From Cyanobacteria bacterium UBA7753 (GTDB taxonomy: Bacteria; Cyanobacteriota; Vampirovibrionia; Gastranaerophilales; Gastranaerophilaceae), in the NCBI GenBank assembly GCA_002481545.1, contig DLEF01000034.1, positions 1 through 5,802 on the forward strand: 5,802 nt of DNA, written 5' to 3'. Within the stretch, counting starts at the first letter, position 1; each line of letters starts with the position of its first letter. Both the position numbers and the translations under genes were made by a program. Shown here piece by piece: positions 5,658 through 5,802 of this stretch. The notes below the pieces were generated by a model. That model was not told the origin of the DNA. It worked only from the letters and a program-made list of their open reading frames with translations, and did not search any database.

Positions 5658-5683
5658 AAGACAGAAATGGCACGCTAAGGTTT

Positions 5684-5775
5684 TGCTAAAATGTTAGCAC
5701 TCAACATTGAGTTGAATAACTCGGTGATTTGTTATTTTGTTTTCAAGCTATCAAATCACCTCAAACAAATTCAAC
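5684..5775 (+). other. Cluster of alternative hairpins, possible structured RNA or leader
   Basis: Several strong pairings overlap here. TGCTAA/TTAGCA (5684-5689 with 5694-5699) closes a four-base loop. CATTGAGTT/AACTCGGTG (5705-5713 with 5718-5726) makes nine pairs as plus-strand RNA, two of them G-U, around the loop GAAT. A competing fold pairs GTTGAAT with ATTCAAC (5711-5717 with 5769-5775) and, nested within, GGTGATTTG with CAAATCACC (5723-5731 with 5752-5760). The two folds share 5711-5717 and 5723-5726, so they cannot coexist. No T-run follows. The stretch may be a leader of a gene beyond the window end, a free-standing RNA, or a palindromic DNA element. It holds no open frame of note. 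Confidence 0.35.
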
Positions 5776-5802
5776 ATCAGAGTTTCGCTTACGTTTTAGT
5801 CA

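Noticed and set aside
5469..5678. Open frame of 69 codons on the plus strand (and a 65-codon frame on the minus strand over the same bases)
   Set aside because: Neither has a Shine-Dalgarno or a recognisable domain. Both cross the AT-rich to GC-rich boundary, and their composition follows the palindromic DNA rather than a protein.
5694..5722. TTAGCACTC at 5694-5702, a perfect left half of the CIRCE heat-shock operator
   Set aside because: At the required 9-nt spacing the right half (GAGTGCTAA) is absent (TTGAATAAC is found). The half-site is better explained by the local hairpins.
5723..5760. GGTGATTTG/CAAATCACC hairpin as an intrinsic terminator
   Set aside because: It has a 20-nt loop and no T-run follows it on either strand.

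Overview
This AT-rich window carries six protein-coding genes, all housekeeping or envelope-type. In order they are a ribosomal silencing factor (rsfS), a nine-repeat TPR protein, a small four-helix membrane protein that resembles Tic20, thiamine-monophosphate kinase (thiL, the only minus-strand gene), a YebC/TACO1-family protein, and an EmrA/HlyD-type membrane fusion protein. No phage, transposase, CRISPR, rRNA or tRNA gene is visible. The Tic20-like protein is the best taxonomic clue. Tic20 homologues are typical of cyanobacteria and plastids, so together with the low GC and lack of photosynthesis genes I infer a gut-type, non-photosynthetic relative of cyanobacteria (Vampirovibrionia/Melainabacteria, e.g. 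Gastranaerophilales). That is inference from memory of families, not a database result.

Layout: positions 1-163 are upstream sequence with a plausible rsfS promoter buried in an inverted repeat. rsfS (188-598) is followed by a short gap and a two-gene unit, the TPR gene (679-1776) and the Tic20-like gene (1795-2199). The unit has an 18-nt gap and a good Shine-Dalgarno sequence before the second gene. It converges on thiL (2352-3272, minus). thiL is bracketed by two direct copies of a palindromic intergenic repeat (2215-2358 and 3329-3444). The left copy runs into the thiL stop codon and carries an extra nested hairpin. yebC (3553-4302) and the HlyD-type gene (4358-5407) follow on the plus strand. 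The 55-nt gap between them contains an operator-like 8-bp dyad.

The last 395 bases (5408-5802) have no convincing gene but are dense with inverted repeats. They hold a locally GC-rich palindromic island (5572-5657) and a stretch (5684-5775) able to form mutually exclusive hairpins. This is the least explained part of the window and the best candidate for an undescribed element or structured RNA.

Functionally, rsfS and yebC both act on ribosomes. The TPR/Tic20-like pair suggests a membrane-associated assembly or transport role. thiL completes thiamine diphosphate synthesis. The HlyD-type protein would need an inner-membrane pump partner that is not in the window. No obviously novel multi-gene system is present.
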